A stretch of 5,370 bases of DNA, taken from contig DAOVLV010000164.1 of the NCBI GenBank assembly GCA_030631085.1, positions 1-5,370 on the forward strand, given 5' to 3'. Position 1 is the stretch's first letter. Each line of letters begins with the position of its first letter. This DNA is from Planctomycetales bacterium (GTDB lineage Bacteria; Planctomycetota; Phycisphaerae; SM23-33). Shown piece by piece: positions 1 to 5,039 of this stretch. The notes under the pieces are model-generated. The model ran no database searches. It worked only from the letters and a program-made list of their open reading frames with translations, and had not been told where the DNA came from. A program made the translations under genes and the position numbers.

Positions 1-414
1 ACCTCCGGCGGGTATCGCGAAGTAGCCCCACCGATCGAACTGATCGCCAAGGCAAGGCCGCCGATCCACGACATGCCCATTCCGATAGGATTCAAACTGG
101 ACGAGAATCGAAGCCGGAATTTCACAGCCGCCGGCGCTCGGTACGTGGACCATCTTTATAAAGGCAGTGCCGACAAATGGGTGGTCGCCAGGTTCTACAA
201 GCGGCAAATGCCCACTAACCGATGGACGTTCGTTACTGATATTTTCGCACAAGGCGACTTGAGACTGGACTTCGAGAGAGAAACCGAACGCTGCCAGATT
301 ATCATCGGCAAAGGCAGCCTGTTCAATCCCACCTACATCAAGGTGCAACTTTGGACAACAGGTCGAATCGTCGTACCGGAAGAAAAGACCGGAGGTAAAT
401 CCACCACAAAATGA
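1..414 (+). CDS. Uncharacterised protein, 5'-truncated by the window edge
   Basis: The reading frame is open from base 1 to the TGA at 412-414, giving 137 visible residues. An internal ATG at 73 exists, but the residues before it (ending PPIHD) run smoothly into MPIPIGFKLDE, and no ribosome-binding site precedes it, so the true start is probably upstream of the window. The visible part is a compact alpha/beta-looking soluble domain with no membrane segment. It contains the stretch GARYVDHLYKG, then VARFYKRQMPTNRW, followed by alternating beta-like segments (residues about 85-125 of the visible part) and a short charged tail ending KSTTK. I do not recognise a named family. From memory, similar small proteins, often lipoproteins, occur in Planctomycetota; this is unverified. 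The gene overlaps the next by ATGA, so the two are probably translationally coupled. A signal peptide or lipobox, if present, would lie outside the window. Confidence 0.72.
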   Translation, partial: TSGGYREVAPPIELIAKARPPIHDMPIPIGFKLDENRSRNFTAAGARYVDHLYKGSADKWVVARFYKRQMPTNRWTFVTDIFAQGDLRLDFERETERCQIIIGKGSLFNPTYIKVQLWTTGRIVVPEEKTGGKSTTK

Positions 415-1130
415 AGGCTCAACGAAGGCATGAATTACAGGAAAACGTCCTTGCCCACGAACTGGGTCAGATAAAGACTTTTTTCAACCGTTACGGCAAC
501 TGGATTACGGGCGTTATCGTCGCAGTGCTGATTGTGCTTCTGGTCGTCTGGCACTACCGAAGCAGAAGCGCCGCGGAACTGCTCGAACAGGCTGCAATGT
601 TTGAAACGCTCAAGCAGGGTATATACGAGCCGGACAAGCAGGCGTCATCGCTGGAGGCAATGGTCGATCTGGCCCAAGACGCCAGGGATCCGCTCATCTC
701 GGCATCGGCGTCCATGTTCGCAGCGGATTTCTGCGTAAGGCAGTACATTGTAGATTTGCGGAACCCCGAAGGAAAACAAGCGGGAGAATATCGCGAAAAA
801 GCAAAGAAACACTACAACCTGGTTATCGAGAAACATTCTGACTGGAAAATTTTCGTTGCCAAGGCCCATCTCGGACTGGGGATACTGGCTGAAAACGCCG
901 CGGACTGGACGACGGCAAAATCCGAGTATGAACTGGTGACGCGTTCGCTGGATGATACTTATCCCGTATGGGTCGAGGCACAACGACGATTGAATAATCT
1001 GGAGGTCTGGAAAAAACCCTTCAGGTTCGCCACAACTTTACCGACAACTGTACCGACTACTGCGCCGGCAACGAAACCGGCAGACACCCAGCCGGCGTCA
1101 AAACCGGCCTTGACTGACGCGGAAAAATAG
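411..1130 (+). CDS. Membrane-anchored tetratricopeptide-like protein (YfgM-like architecture)
   Basis: This 239-residue protein has a basic N-terminal tail (KAQRRHELQ), then an amphipathic segment (ELGQIKTFFNRYGN, residues 17-30), a single hydrophobic helix at about 31-47, and RSR just after it. An extracytoplasmic helical domain follows at about 54-200. Within it, residues 148-178 (VAKAHLGLGILAENAADW...) have a TPR-like pattern. The layout of tail, amphipathic stretch, one helix and TPR-like region matches the YfgM/PF09976 type, whose E. coli member is about 206 residues and associates with the Sec translocon and periplasmic chaperones. The exact role here is inferred. The last 30 residues are a Thr/Pro/Ala-rich tail, probably disordered. 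The ATG overlaps the preceding stop as ATGA. A GGAGGT at 391-396 is 14 nt upstream, rather far for a ribosome-binding site, so coupled re-initiation is plausible. Confidence 0.8.
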   Translation: MKAQRRHELQENVLAHELGQIKTFFNRYGNWITGVIVAVLIVLLVVWHYRSRSAAELLEQAAMFETLKQGIYEPDKQASSLEAMVDLAQDARDPLISASASMFAADFCVRQYIVDLRNPEGKQAGEYREKAKKHYNLVIEKHSDWKIFVAKAHLGLGILAENAADWTTAKSEYELVTRSLDDTYPVWVEAQRRLNNLEVWKKPFRFATTLPTTVPTTAPATKPADTQPASKPALTDAEK

Positions 1131-1142
1131 ATACAGTTTCTC

Positions 1143-1172
1143 CCGGACAATTTGGCCGGTACGTTTTAGAAT
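1143..1172 (+). promoter_or_regulatory. Possible weak sigma70-type promoter upstream of the corrinoid protein gene
   Basis: CGGACA (1144-1149) matches four of six bases of the -35 consensus. After a 17-nt spacer, TAGAAT (1167-1172) matches five of six bases of the -10 consensus. The predicted start would be near 1179, leaving a leader of about 40 nt before ATG 1218. The same region holds a short CCGG...CCGG inverted repeat (1143-1146 with 1156-1159), which is too weak to call a terminator. The match could be chance; the placement in an 87-nt gap between genes of unrelated function supports it modestly. Confidence 0.3.
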
Positions 1173-1217
1173 TACTTTTCTGGAAAATGTTAACCAAGCA
1201 TTAGGAGATGAGCACAC

Positions 1218-1847
1218 ATGTCAGACTTGCAACCAATTGCAGATGCCCTGATCAAGGGCGACCGTAACACCGTAGTGGAACTGACACAAAAGGCGATCGA
1301 CGACGGTATTGCACCGGCCGACATCCTCACGAACGGACTTATCGGCGGTATGAACGTCATCGGCGTACGCTTCAAGAACAATGAAGTTTACGTTCCGGAA
1401 GTTCTCATCGCCGCCCGTGCGATGCACGGCGGGCTGGATATCCTCAAGCCGCACCTGACGGCAAGCGGGGTCGAACCGGTCGCCGTTATTGTCATAGGAA
1501 CGGTCAAGGGCGACCTTCACGACATCGGAAAGAACCTGGTGGGTATGATGCTCCAGGGCGGCGGGCTGGAGGTCGTCGATGCGGGAATCGACGTATCCCC
1601 GGAAAAATTCGTCGCCGCCGTCAAGGAAAGCGGCGCGCACTTCGTCGCAATGAGCGCACTGCTGACTACGACAATGCCGCAGATGCCCGAAATAATAAAG
1701 GCGCTCAAGGAGTCCGGTCTGCCCGTCAAAACGCTGGTCGGCGGCGCACCCGTTACCCAAAGTTATGCCGACGAAATCGGGGCTGACGGATACGCGCCGG
1801 ATGCAGCCAGCGCCGTCGATAAAGTCCTGGAACTGGCAAAACAATAA
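1218..1847 (+). CDS. Methyltransferase cognate corrinoid protein (MtaC/MtbC/MttC-like, B12-binding)
   Basis: This complete 209-residue protein has the two-domain layout of corrinoid methyl carriers. Residues 1-85 form the helical B12-binding 'cap' domain, with the characteristic NEVYVPEVLIAARAMHGGLDIL stretch at about 55-76. Residues 86-209 form the Rossmann-like cobalamin domain. The signature D-x-H-x-x-G is present (D99, H101, G104 in GDLHDIGKNLV), so His101 should be the lower cobalt ligand. MSALLTTTM (145-153) and VGGAPV (174-179) are the other cofactor-contact regions. Members of this family carry a methyl group on cobalt between a substrate-specific methyltransferase and an acceptor (coenzyme M in methanogens, tetrahydrofolate in bacteria). 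The substrate cannot be told from this protein, because no MtaB, MttB or MtbA/uroporphyrinogen-decarboxylase-type partner is in the window. AGGAG at 1203-1207 lies 10 nt before the ATG and fixes the start. Confidence 0.93.
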   Translation: MSDLQPIADALIKGDRNTVVELTQKAIDDGIAPADILTNGLIGGMNVIGVRFKNNEVYVPEVLIAARAMHGGLDILKPHLTASGVEPVAVIVIGTVKGDLHDIGKNLVGMMLQGGGLEVVDAGIDVSPEKFVAAVKESGAHFVAMSALLTTTMPQMPEIIKALKESGLPVKTLVGGAPVTQSYADEIGADGYAPDAASAVDKVLELAKQ

Positions 1848-1878
1848 CGCGGTAAAACGCGATAGATTCATTCGCCAA

Positions 1879-1910
1879 ACGGCAAGTCGGCTTCGGCGTC
1901 GGCTTGCCGT
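1879..1910 (+). terminator. Strong hairpin after the corrinoid protein gene (possible terminator or 3' stabiliser)
   Basis: ACGGCAAGTCGG (1879-1890) pairs with TCGGCTTGCCGT (1899-1910) over 12 positions, including two G-U wobbles, around an 8-nt loop that contains the motif CUUCGG (1891-1896). It begins 32 nt after the stop of the corrinoid protein gene. There is no T tract after the stem (TTCGGCATTG follows), so it is not a classical intrinsic terminator. It may be a 3'-end stabiliser, a processing site or a non-canonical terminator. Confidence 0.5.
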
Positions 1911-1936
1911 TCGGCATTGCAAGCATCGAAGAACTA

Positions 1937-3043
1937 ATGCCCGACAAGACGCACATAAACGCCCCCGGCACCGGGATGCAAGTGGTCGAAACGCCCGAAG
2001 AACCGAATCAGGACGGTCTGCGCCGGCTGCGAATCGACATCCGCAGAGCGTTGCCTGACCGTCGGCTCGATAAATACCTCGCAGGGCGCCTCGGCGAAAT
2101 GTCCCGCACCGCACTCCAACAGTACATCCGCGAAGGCGCCGTTACCGTCAATCAACGGATTGTCAAACCTTCCTACACCATCCAGACCGGCGACGTTATC
2201 GAAATGCTCCTTCCAGAACCGGAAGAACTCGTCATCGAACCCGAACCCATTCCGCTCGATATCGTCTATGAAGACGACGACATAATCGCCGTCAATAAAC
2301 AGCCGGGGCTTATCGTTCATCCTGCCCGGGGTAATCACTCCGGAACACTGCTGAACGCACTGGCATATTACCTCCAGCAACAAGGTCAGGACGCTCCCAG
2401 CCTCGACGACCTGCCCCACCGCGACGAGAAATTCCGACCCGGAATAGTCCACCGCCTGGACCGCGACACCACAGGTATAATCCTGCTTGCAAAGACCAAA
2501 CTGGCGCTCTGGCGGCTTGGAAGACAGTTTGAATTGCGGAGGATACAGAAGGCCTATCGAGCCATCGTTCATGGGCAGATTGATCTGGACGAGGACGTTA
2601 TCGACGCGCCTATAGGCCCCCATCTGCACCACCGCGAAAGATATGCCGTTTATCAAAACACAGGCGAACAACTGCCGCCGCGGGTCAAATCGGCAGTTAC
2701 GCGATACCGCGTTCTTCAACGCCTCACCAATGCCGGCGCAATCGCCGGGGGATTCACCTATCTGGAGTTGTACCCGAAAACCGGAAGAACACACCAGTTA
2801 CGAGTCCATATGAGTTACACGGGACACCCCATCGTCGGAGACAAAACCTACGGCGGCGGACCAATTTATCAAAGCCAACTGGACGGAAAGGCCGATGCCG
2901 CCTATGGCCCAATAATCACACGCCAGGCCTTGCACGCCGCTATGATTGAGTTTCAGCATCCGCGAACGCTCAAGACAATGCACCTCGAAGCGCCGCTGCC
3001 GGAAGATTTTTTATCAACCCTGCGAGCATTGGGCGGTGAATGA
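1937..3043 (+). CDS. rluD: RluA/RluD-family 23S rRNA pseudouridine synthase with S4 domain
   Basis: The enzyme isomerises uridine to pseudouridine in RNA. RluD in E. coli acts on 23S rRNA helix 69, and the same target is inferred here. Counting 368 residues from ATG 1937, an S4 RNA-binding domain spans about 40-95 (RRLDKYLAGRL, then YIREGAVTVNQ). The catalytic domain follows with EDDDIIAVNKQPGLIVHP (about 112-129). The family signature PGIVHRLDRDTTG follows, with catalytic Asp at about residue 175. The late motif GRTHQLRVHM is at about 283-292, followed by GHPIVGDKTYGG. All key motifs are intact. The frame is open to a TTG at 1904, but that codon lies in the 3' arm of a strong hairpin. ATG 1937, with a weak purine-rich GAAGAA just upstream, is preferred, and ATG 1976 is also possible. 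The first 35 or so residues are an unconserved-looking extension, which explains the greater length than E. coli RluD (326). RluC-like specificity cannot be excluded. Confidence 0.92.
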   Translation: MPDKTHINAPGTGMQVVETPEEPNQDGLRRLRIDIRRALPDRRLDKYLAGRLGEMSRTALQQYIREGAVTVNQRIVKPSYTIQTGDVIEMLLPEPEELVIEPEPIPLDIVYEDDDIIAVNKQPGLIVHPARGNHSGTLLNALAYYLQQQGQDAPSLDDLPHRDEKFRPGIVHRLDRDTTGIILLAKTKLALWRLGRQFELRRIQKAYRAIVHGQIDLDEDVIDAPIGPHLHHRERYAVYQNTGEQLPPRVKSAVTRYRVLQRLTNAGAIAGGFTYLELYPKTGRTHQLRVHMSYTGHPIVGDKTYGGGPIYQSQLDGKADAAYGPIITRQALHAAMIEFQHPRTLKTMHLEAPLPEDFLSTLRALGGE

Positions 3044-3067
3044 AAGTTCATCGTAGCGTTTGCTTCT

Positions 3068-3095
3068 TTGACAGTTACCACGCGGGGCTTATAAT
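3068..3095 (+). promoter_or_regulatory. Perfect-consensus sigma70 promoter for tatA (and probably the tRNA)
   Basis: TTGACA (3068-3073) and TATAAT (3090-3095) both match the housekeeping consensus at six of six positions and are separated by a 16-nt spacer. Transcription should begin near 3102, giving a leader of about 26 nt before ATG 3128. The site lies in the 84-nt gap between the pseudouridine synthase gene and tatA. Such a strong promoter fits a stable-RNA gene, so it may serve mainly the tRNA downstream, with tatA in between. Confidence 0.85.
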
Positions 3096-3127
3096 AGATA
3101 CGGTTTGGGATTGGCCGGAGTAAAATT

Positions 3128-3364
3128 ATGACGACACTGGCGTGGGCAATAGGGCCTTGGGAGATAACGGCTATTGTCGTGATAGCTGTGCTTCTCTTCG
3201 GGCGTCGGCTTCCGGAAGTTGGTAGAAACCTCGGCAAGGCGTTGATAGAGTTCAAAAAAGGTCTGCGTGGAGTAAAGGACGAGGTTGACGAAACAATAGA
3301 TGAAGCCACCGATACCGCTTCCAAATCGGAGTCGGATGATAAAAATGAGATTACGGGCGATTAG
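3128..3364 (+). CDS. tatA: Sec-independent (twin-arginine) protein translocase subunit TatA
   Basis: This 78-residue protein has the full TatA layout. The short N terminus ends in IGPWE, followed by a single membrane helix at about 12-25 that ends in the hinge FG (F24-G25). An amphipathic helix follows, beginning RRLPEVGRNLGKALIEFKKGL (26-46), and then an acidic, probably disordered tail (KDEVDETIDEA...). TatA oligomers form the export path for folded proteins carrying twin-arginine signals, together with TatC, which is not in the window. The length favours TatA over TatB. GGAG (3117-3120) lies 7 nt before the ATG, and a perfect-consensus promoter is just upstream. Unusually, the last codons and stop (GGC GAT TAG) lie within the first ten bases of the following tRNA gene, so the C-terminal GD and the stop codon are tRNA sequence. 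A TatA/E distinction cannot be made. Confidence 0.94.
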   Translation: MTTLAWAIGPWEITAIVVIAVLLFGRRLPEVGRNLGKALIEFKKGLRGVKDEVDETIDEATDTASKSESDDKNEITGD

Positions 3365-3428
3365 CTCAGTTGGCTAGAGCGCGCGGATCACACCCGCGAG
3401 GTCACAGGTTCAAGTCCTGTATCGCCCA
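3355..3428 (+). tRNA. tRNA-Val, anticodon CAC
   Basis: A complete cloverleaf can be drawn. The acceptor stem GGGCGAT (3355-3361) pairs perfectly with ATCGCCC (3421-3427). The D stem is GCTC/GAGC (3364-3367 with 3377-3380), with GG in its loop. The anticodon stem is CGCGG/CCGCG (3382-3386 with 3394-3398), around the loop ATCACAC, whose bases 34-36 are CAC (3389-3391) after the invariant T33. The variable loop is AGGTC. The T stem is ACAGG/CCTGT, with the loop TTCAAGT. The discriminator base is A3428. The anticodon reads the valine codon GUG, and GGGCGATTAGCTCAG resembles other valine tRNAs. CCA is not encoded (TTTT follows), so CCA must be added enzymatically. The first ten bases overlap the end of tatA. 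Confidence 0.95.
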
Positions 3429-3463
3429 TTTTGCCATCAAGGCAAGTCAATGGGAGATTTTAC

Positions 3464-4723
3464 GTGTCCTCGCCCCAAAGCAATAAGCGTCTTTTAGCCT
3501 TGGAGAAAGTTCTCCAGATCAGCCGGGATATGGTCGCTACGAACGATCTCGACGAACTTCTCGGCCTGATTATCGACCGTTCAATGGAATTGCTCGATTC
3601 CGAACGCGCGACGCTGTTCCTGTATGACGCCGACAGCGACGAACTATTCAGCAAAATAGCCGCCCAATCCGGTGAAATCCGCTTCAGCGCGGGTGCAGGT
3701 ATCGCCGGGGCGGTTGTGCGAAGCAAGCATGTCCTCAACATACCCGACGCCTACGCCGACGAGCGATTCAATCGCGACGTGGACCGTCAAACGGGCTTTC
3801 GAACCCGTAACATCCTGGCCGTTCCGTTACTGGACCACTCCGGCGACCTGGTCGGCGTCCTGGAAGTTCTCAACAAACACACCGGCTCCTTCGACGACCA
3901 CGACATTACCCTGGCCCAAACGCTTGGCGCACAAGCAGGAGTTGTGATTCAACGGGCCAGGCTTCTGGTGCACTACGTCGAAAAACAGCGGATGGAACAC
4001 GCCCTAGAGATCGCCCGCCAGATTCAGCAGGACCTCTTGCCTAAGGAAAACCCCCGCGCCGAAGGCTTCGATATATCCGGATGGTCAAGCCCCGCCGACG
4101 AGACCGGCGGAGACATATACGATTTTCTCGATTTAGGCGAGGGGCGTTGGACATTCATGCTGGCCGACGCGACCGGGCACGGGATAGGTCCTGCCCTGGT
4201 AATCGCCGAAGCCCGTGCGATGCTGCGTGCGCTGAGCGGAGCCGAACTTGACACCCCAACCGTCATGGCGATGGTCAACGACCTGCTGACCGCCGATCTG
4301 AGCCAGTCGCGATTCGTAACATGCATCTTCGGATTGGTTGACAGCCCGGCTGGGACCGTCCGCTACGTATCGGCTGGTCAGGGACCGATTATTTTCTACG
4401 ACCGCCAAAGCGACAAATTCGACGAACTGCCCGCAACCGCTCTTCCACTGGGCATTATGGAAGGGACCGAATTCGACGAACAGGTCAAACGCCGGCTGGC
4501 AACGGGCGACATGATGATCATCACCACCGACGGTTTCTTCGAAGCCGCCGACGCCGACGGAGACCTTTTCGGGACCGAGCGCATGTGTCAAATCATCCGC
4601 CGCTGCCGCGATATGACCGCCGACGAAATCATCCAGAACCTCCGCCGAAAAGTCTTCGAGTTCACAGGCCCAGTCCCCCAAGCCGACGACCTCACCGCAA
4701 TTATTGTGAAAAAGACCGGATAA
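3464..4723 (+). CDS. GAF-domain SpoIIE/RsbU-type PP2C serine/threonine phosphatase
   Basis: Counting 419 residues from GTG 3464, a short helix (about 5-22) leads into a GAF sensor domain (about 25-165). A helical linker follows (about 165-190, VVIQRARLLVHYVEKQRMEHALEIARQIQ in part), and then a SpoIIE-like PP2C domain (about 190-418). PP2C metal-binding acidic residues are visible in TGGDIYDF (D217), LADATGHGIGPAL (D235), ITTDGFFEA (D356) and ADDLTAIIV (D408-D409). The usual AGHNP loop reads SAGQGP. In this family such enzymes dephosphorylate anti-sigma-factor antagonists or other phosphoproteins in partner-switching systems, and the GAF domain senses a ligand; the partners are not in the window. 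No membrane segment is present, so it should be cytoplasmic. GGGAG at 3452-3456 lies 7 nt before GTG 3464 and makes it the best start. An in-frame TTG at 3431 has no such site and sits three bases after the tRNA. Confidence 0.92.
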   Translation: MSSPQSNKRLLALEKVLQISRDMVATNDLDELLGLIIDRSMELLDSERATLFLYDADSDELFSKIAAQSGEIRFSAGAGIAGAVVRSKHVLNIPDAYADERFNRDVDRQTGFRTRNILAVPLLDHSGDLVGVLEVLNKHTGSFDDHDITLAQTLGAQAGVVIQRARLLVHYVEKQRMEHALEIARQIQQDLLPKENPRAEGFDISGWSSPADETGGDIYDFLDLGEGRWTFMLADATGHGIGPALVIAEARAMLRALSGAELDTPTVMAMVNDLLTADLSQSRFVTCIFGLVDSPAGTVRYVSAGQGPIIFYDRQSDKFDELPATALPLGIMEGTEFDEQVKRRLATGDMMIITTDGFFEAADADGDLFGTERMCQIIRRCRDMTADEIIQNLRRKVFEFTGPVPQADDLTAIIVKKTG

Positions 4724-4746
4724 CCGGAGTACCGGAATACCGAAAA
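4715..4746 (+). repeat. Four tandem ACCGGANN octamers across the phosphatase stop codon
   Basis: Units ACCGGATA (4715-4722), ACCGGAGT (4723-4730), ACCGGAAT (4731-4738) and the decayed ACCGAAAA (4739-4746) follow with an exact period of eight. The first unit supplies the last two sense codons (Thr, Gly) and most of the TAA stop codon of the phosphatase gene. The array is the left edge of the repeat-rich intergenic stretch. Confidence 0.7.
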
Positions 4747-4773
4747 ACATCCACCAAGAACCCGGAAAGAATC

Positions 4774-4804
4774 AGGCATTGGGCATTCGGCATTTGGCAT
4801 TGGT
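4774..4804 (+). repeat. Four tandem NGGCATT heptamers; left arm of a 24-bp inverted repeat
   Basis: AGGCATT (4774-4780), GGGCATT (4781-4787), CGGCATT (4788-4794) and TGGCATT (4795-4801) are four exact seven-base units that differ only in the first base, which takes all four values. Bases 4781-4804 are the perfect reverse complement of 4916-4939. Confidence 0.85.
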
Positions 4805-4827
4805 AGCACTGGGGCAGGAATGTTTTT

Positions 4828-4843
4828 CCTGTCCACCGACAGG
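4828..4843 (+). repeat. Short perfect hairpin inside the long inverted repeat
   Basis: CCTGTC (4828-4833) and GACAGG (4838-4843) form a six-base-pair stem with the loop CACC. Five T precede it and no T tract follows, so it does not look like a terminator on either strand. It sits in the 111-nt spacer between the two 24-bp arms. Confidence 0.5.
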
Positions 4844-4915
4844 CAGGTCCGTTTAATCCCACGGTTCAGCAAAATGCCGGAATTATGAAGACAATACGTG
4901 CAACAACCCTCGACC

Positions 4916-4939
4916 ACCAATGCCAAATGCCGAATGCCC
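4916..4939 (+). repeat. Right arm of the 24-bp inverted repeat; three AATGCCN heptamers
   Basis: AATGCCA (4919-4925), AATGCCG (4926-4932) and AATGCCC (4933-4939) are the inverted counterparts of the NGGCATT units. The whole arm is the exact reverse complement of 4781-4804, with pairing failing immediately on both sides. The two arms could pair in RNA or extrude as a cruciform around a 111-nt loop. Confidence 0.85.
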
Positions 4940-4943
4940 TTTG

Positions 4944-4964
4944 TAATCCCTGGTCCCTAATCCC
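4944..4964 (+). repeat. Three tandem TAATCCC-type heptamers
   Basis: TAATCCC (4944-4950), TGGTCCC (4951-4957) and TAATCCC (4958-4964) again have a period of seven. They start four bases after the right inverted-repeat arm. A further single TAATCCC occurs at 4854-4860 within the loop. Confidence 0.7.
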
Positions 4965-5011
4965 TGTCTTTCAGCATTTTTTATGGAAAAAAACGAATAT
5001 TCCACCACTTC

Positions 5012-5039
5012 TTTGCCGAAGAAATCGTAACCTTACAAT
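5012..5039 (+). promoter_or_regulatory. Possible promoter for the downstream membrane protein gene
   Basis: TACAAT (5034-5039) matches five of six bases of the -10 consensus. An imperfect -35 can be drawn at TTGCCG (5013-5018, spacer 15) or TTTGCC (5012-5017, spacer 16). The start would fall near 5046, about 35 nt before the TTG at 5080. The spacer is short, so the call is tentative. Confidence 0.35.

Noticed and set aside
1143..1159. CCGG...CCGG inverted repeat as a terminator for the YfgM-like gene
   Set aside because: The stem is about four to five pairs and the following T stretch is short and offset (TACGTTTTAG).
1221..2114. Minus-strand open frame of 297 codons opposite the corrinoid protein gene and the start of the pseudouridine synthase gene
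   Set aside because: It is antisense to two clear genes, its translation is rich in Cys and Arg with no recognisable motif, and it spans an intergenic gap; it is a shadow of codon bias.
1934..2794. Minus-strand open frame of 286 codons opposite the pseudouridine synthase gene
   Set aside because: It lies within a gene with intact catalytic motifs on the other strand and shows no domain of its own.
3387..3393. Reading the tRNA anticodon as TCA (selenocysteine or suppressor)
   Set aside because: The five-pair anticodon stem fixes the loop as ATCACAC with T33 before CAC; the tRNA lacks the long variable arm of tRNA-Sec.
3431..3445. TTGCC-ATCAA-GGCAA hairpin after the tRNA as a terminator
   Set aside because: The stem has only five pairs and is not followed by a T tract; at most it affects tRNA trailer processing.
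3431..3463. TTG 3431 as start of the phosphatase gene
   Set aside because: It sits directly after the tRNA 3' end within a small TTGCC/GGCAA hairpin and lacks a ribosome-binding site; GTG 3464 has GGGAG at a good distance.
4133..4750. Minus-strand open frame of 205 codons opposite the phosphatase gene
   Set aside because: It is antisense to the conserved PP2C domain, has no plausible ribosome-binding site and no family motifs.
4828..4843. CCTGTC/GACAGG hairpin as an intrinsic terminator
   Set aside because: The T run precedes rather than follows the stem on the + strand, and the minus strand gives an A run after the stem.
4774..4964. CRISPR array or insertion-sequence ends in the repeat region
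   Set aside because: The units are seven bases without unique spacers, and no transposase fragment or clear target-site duplication flanks the inverted arms.
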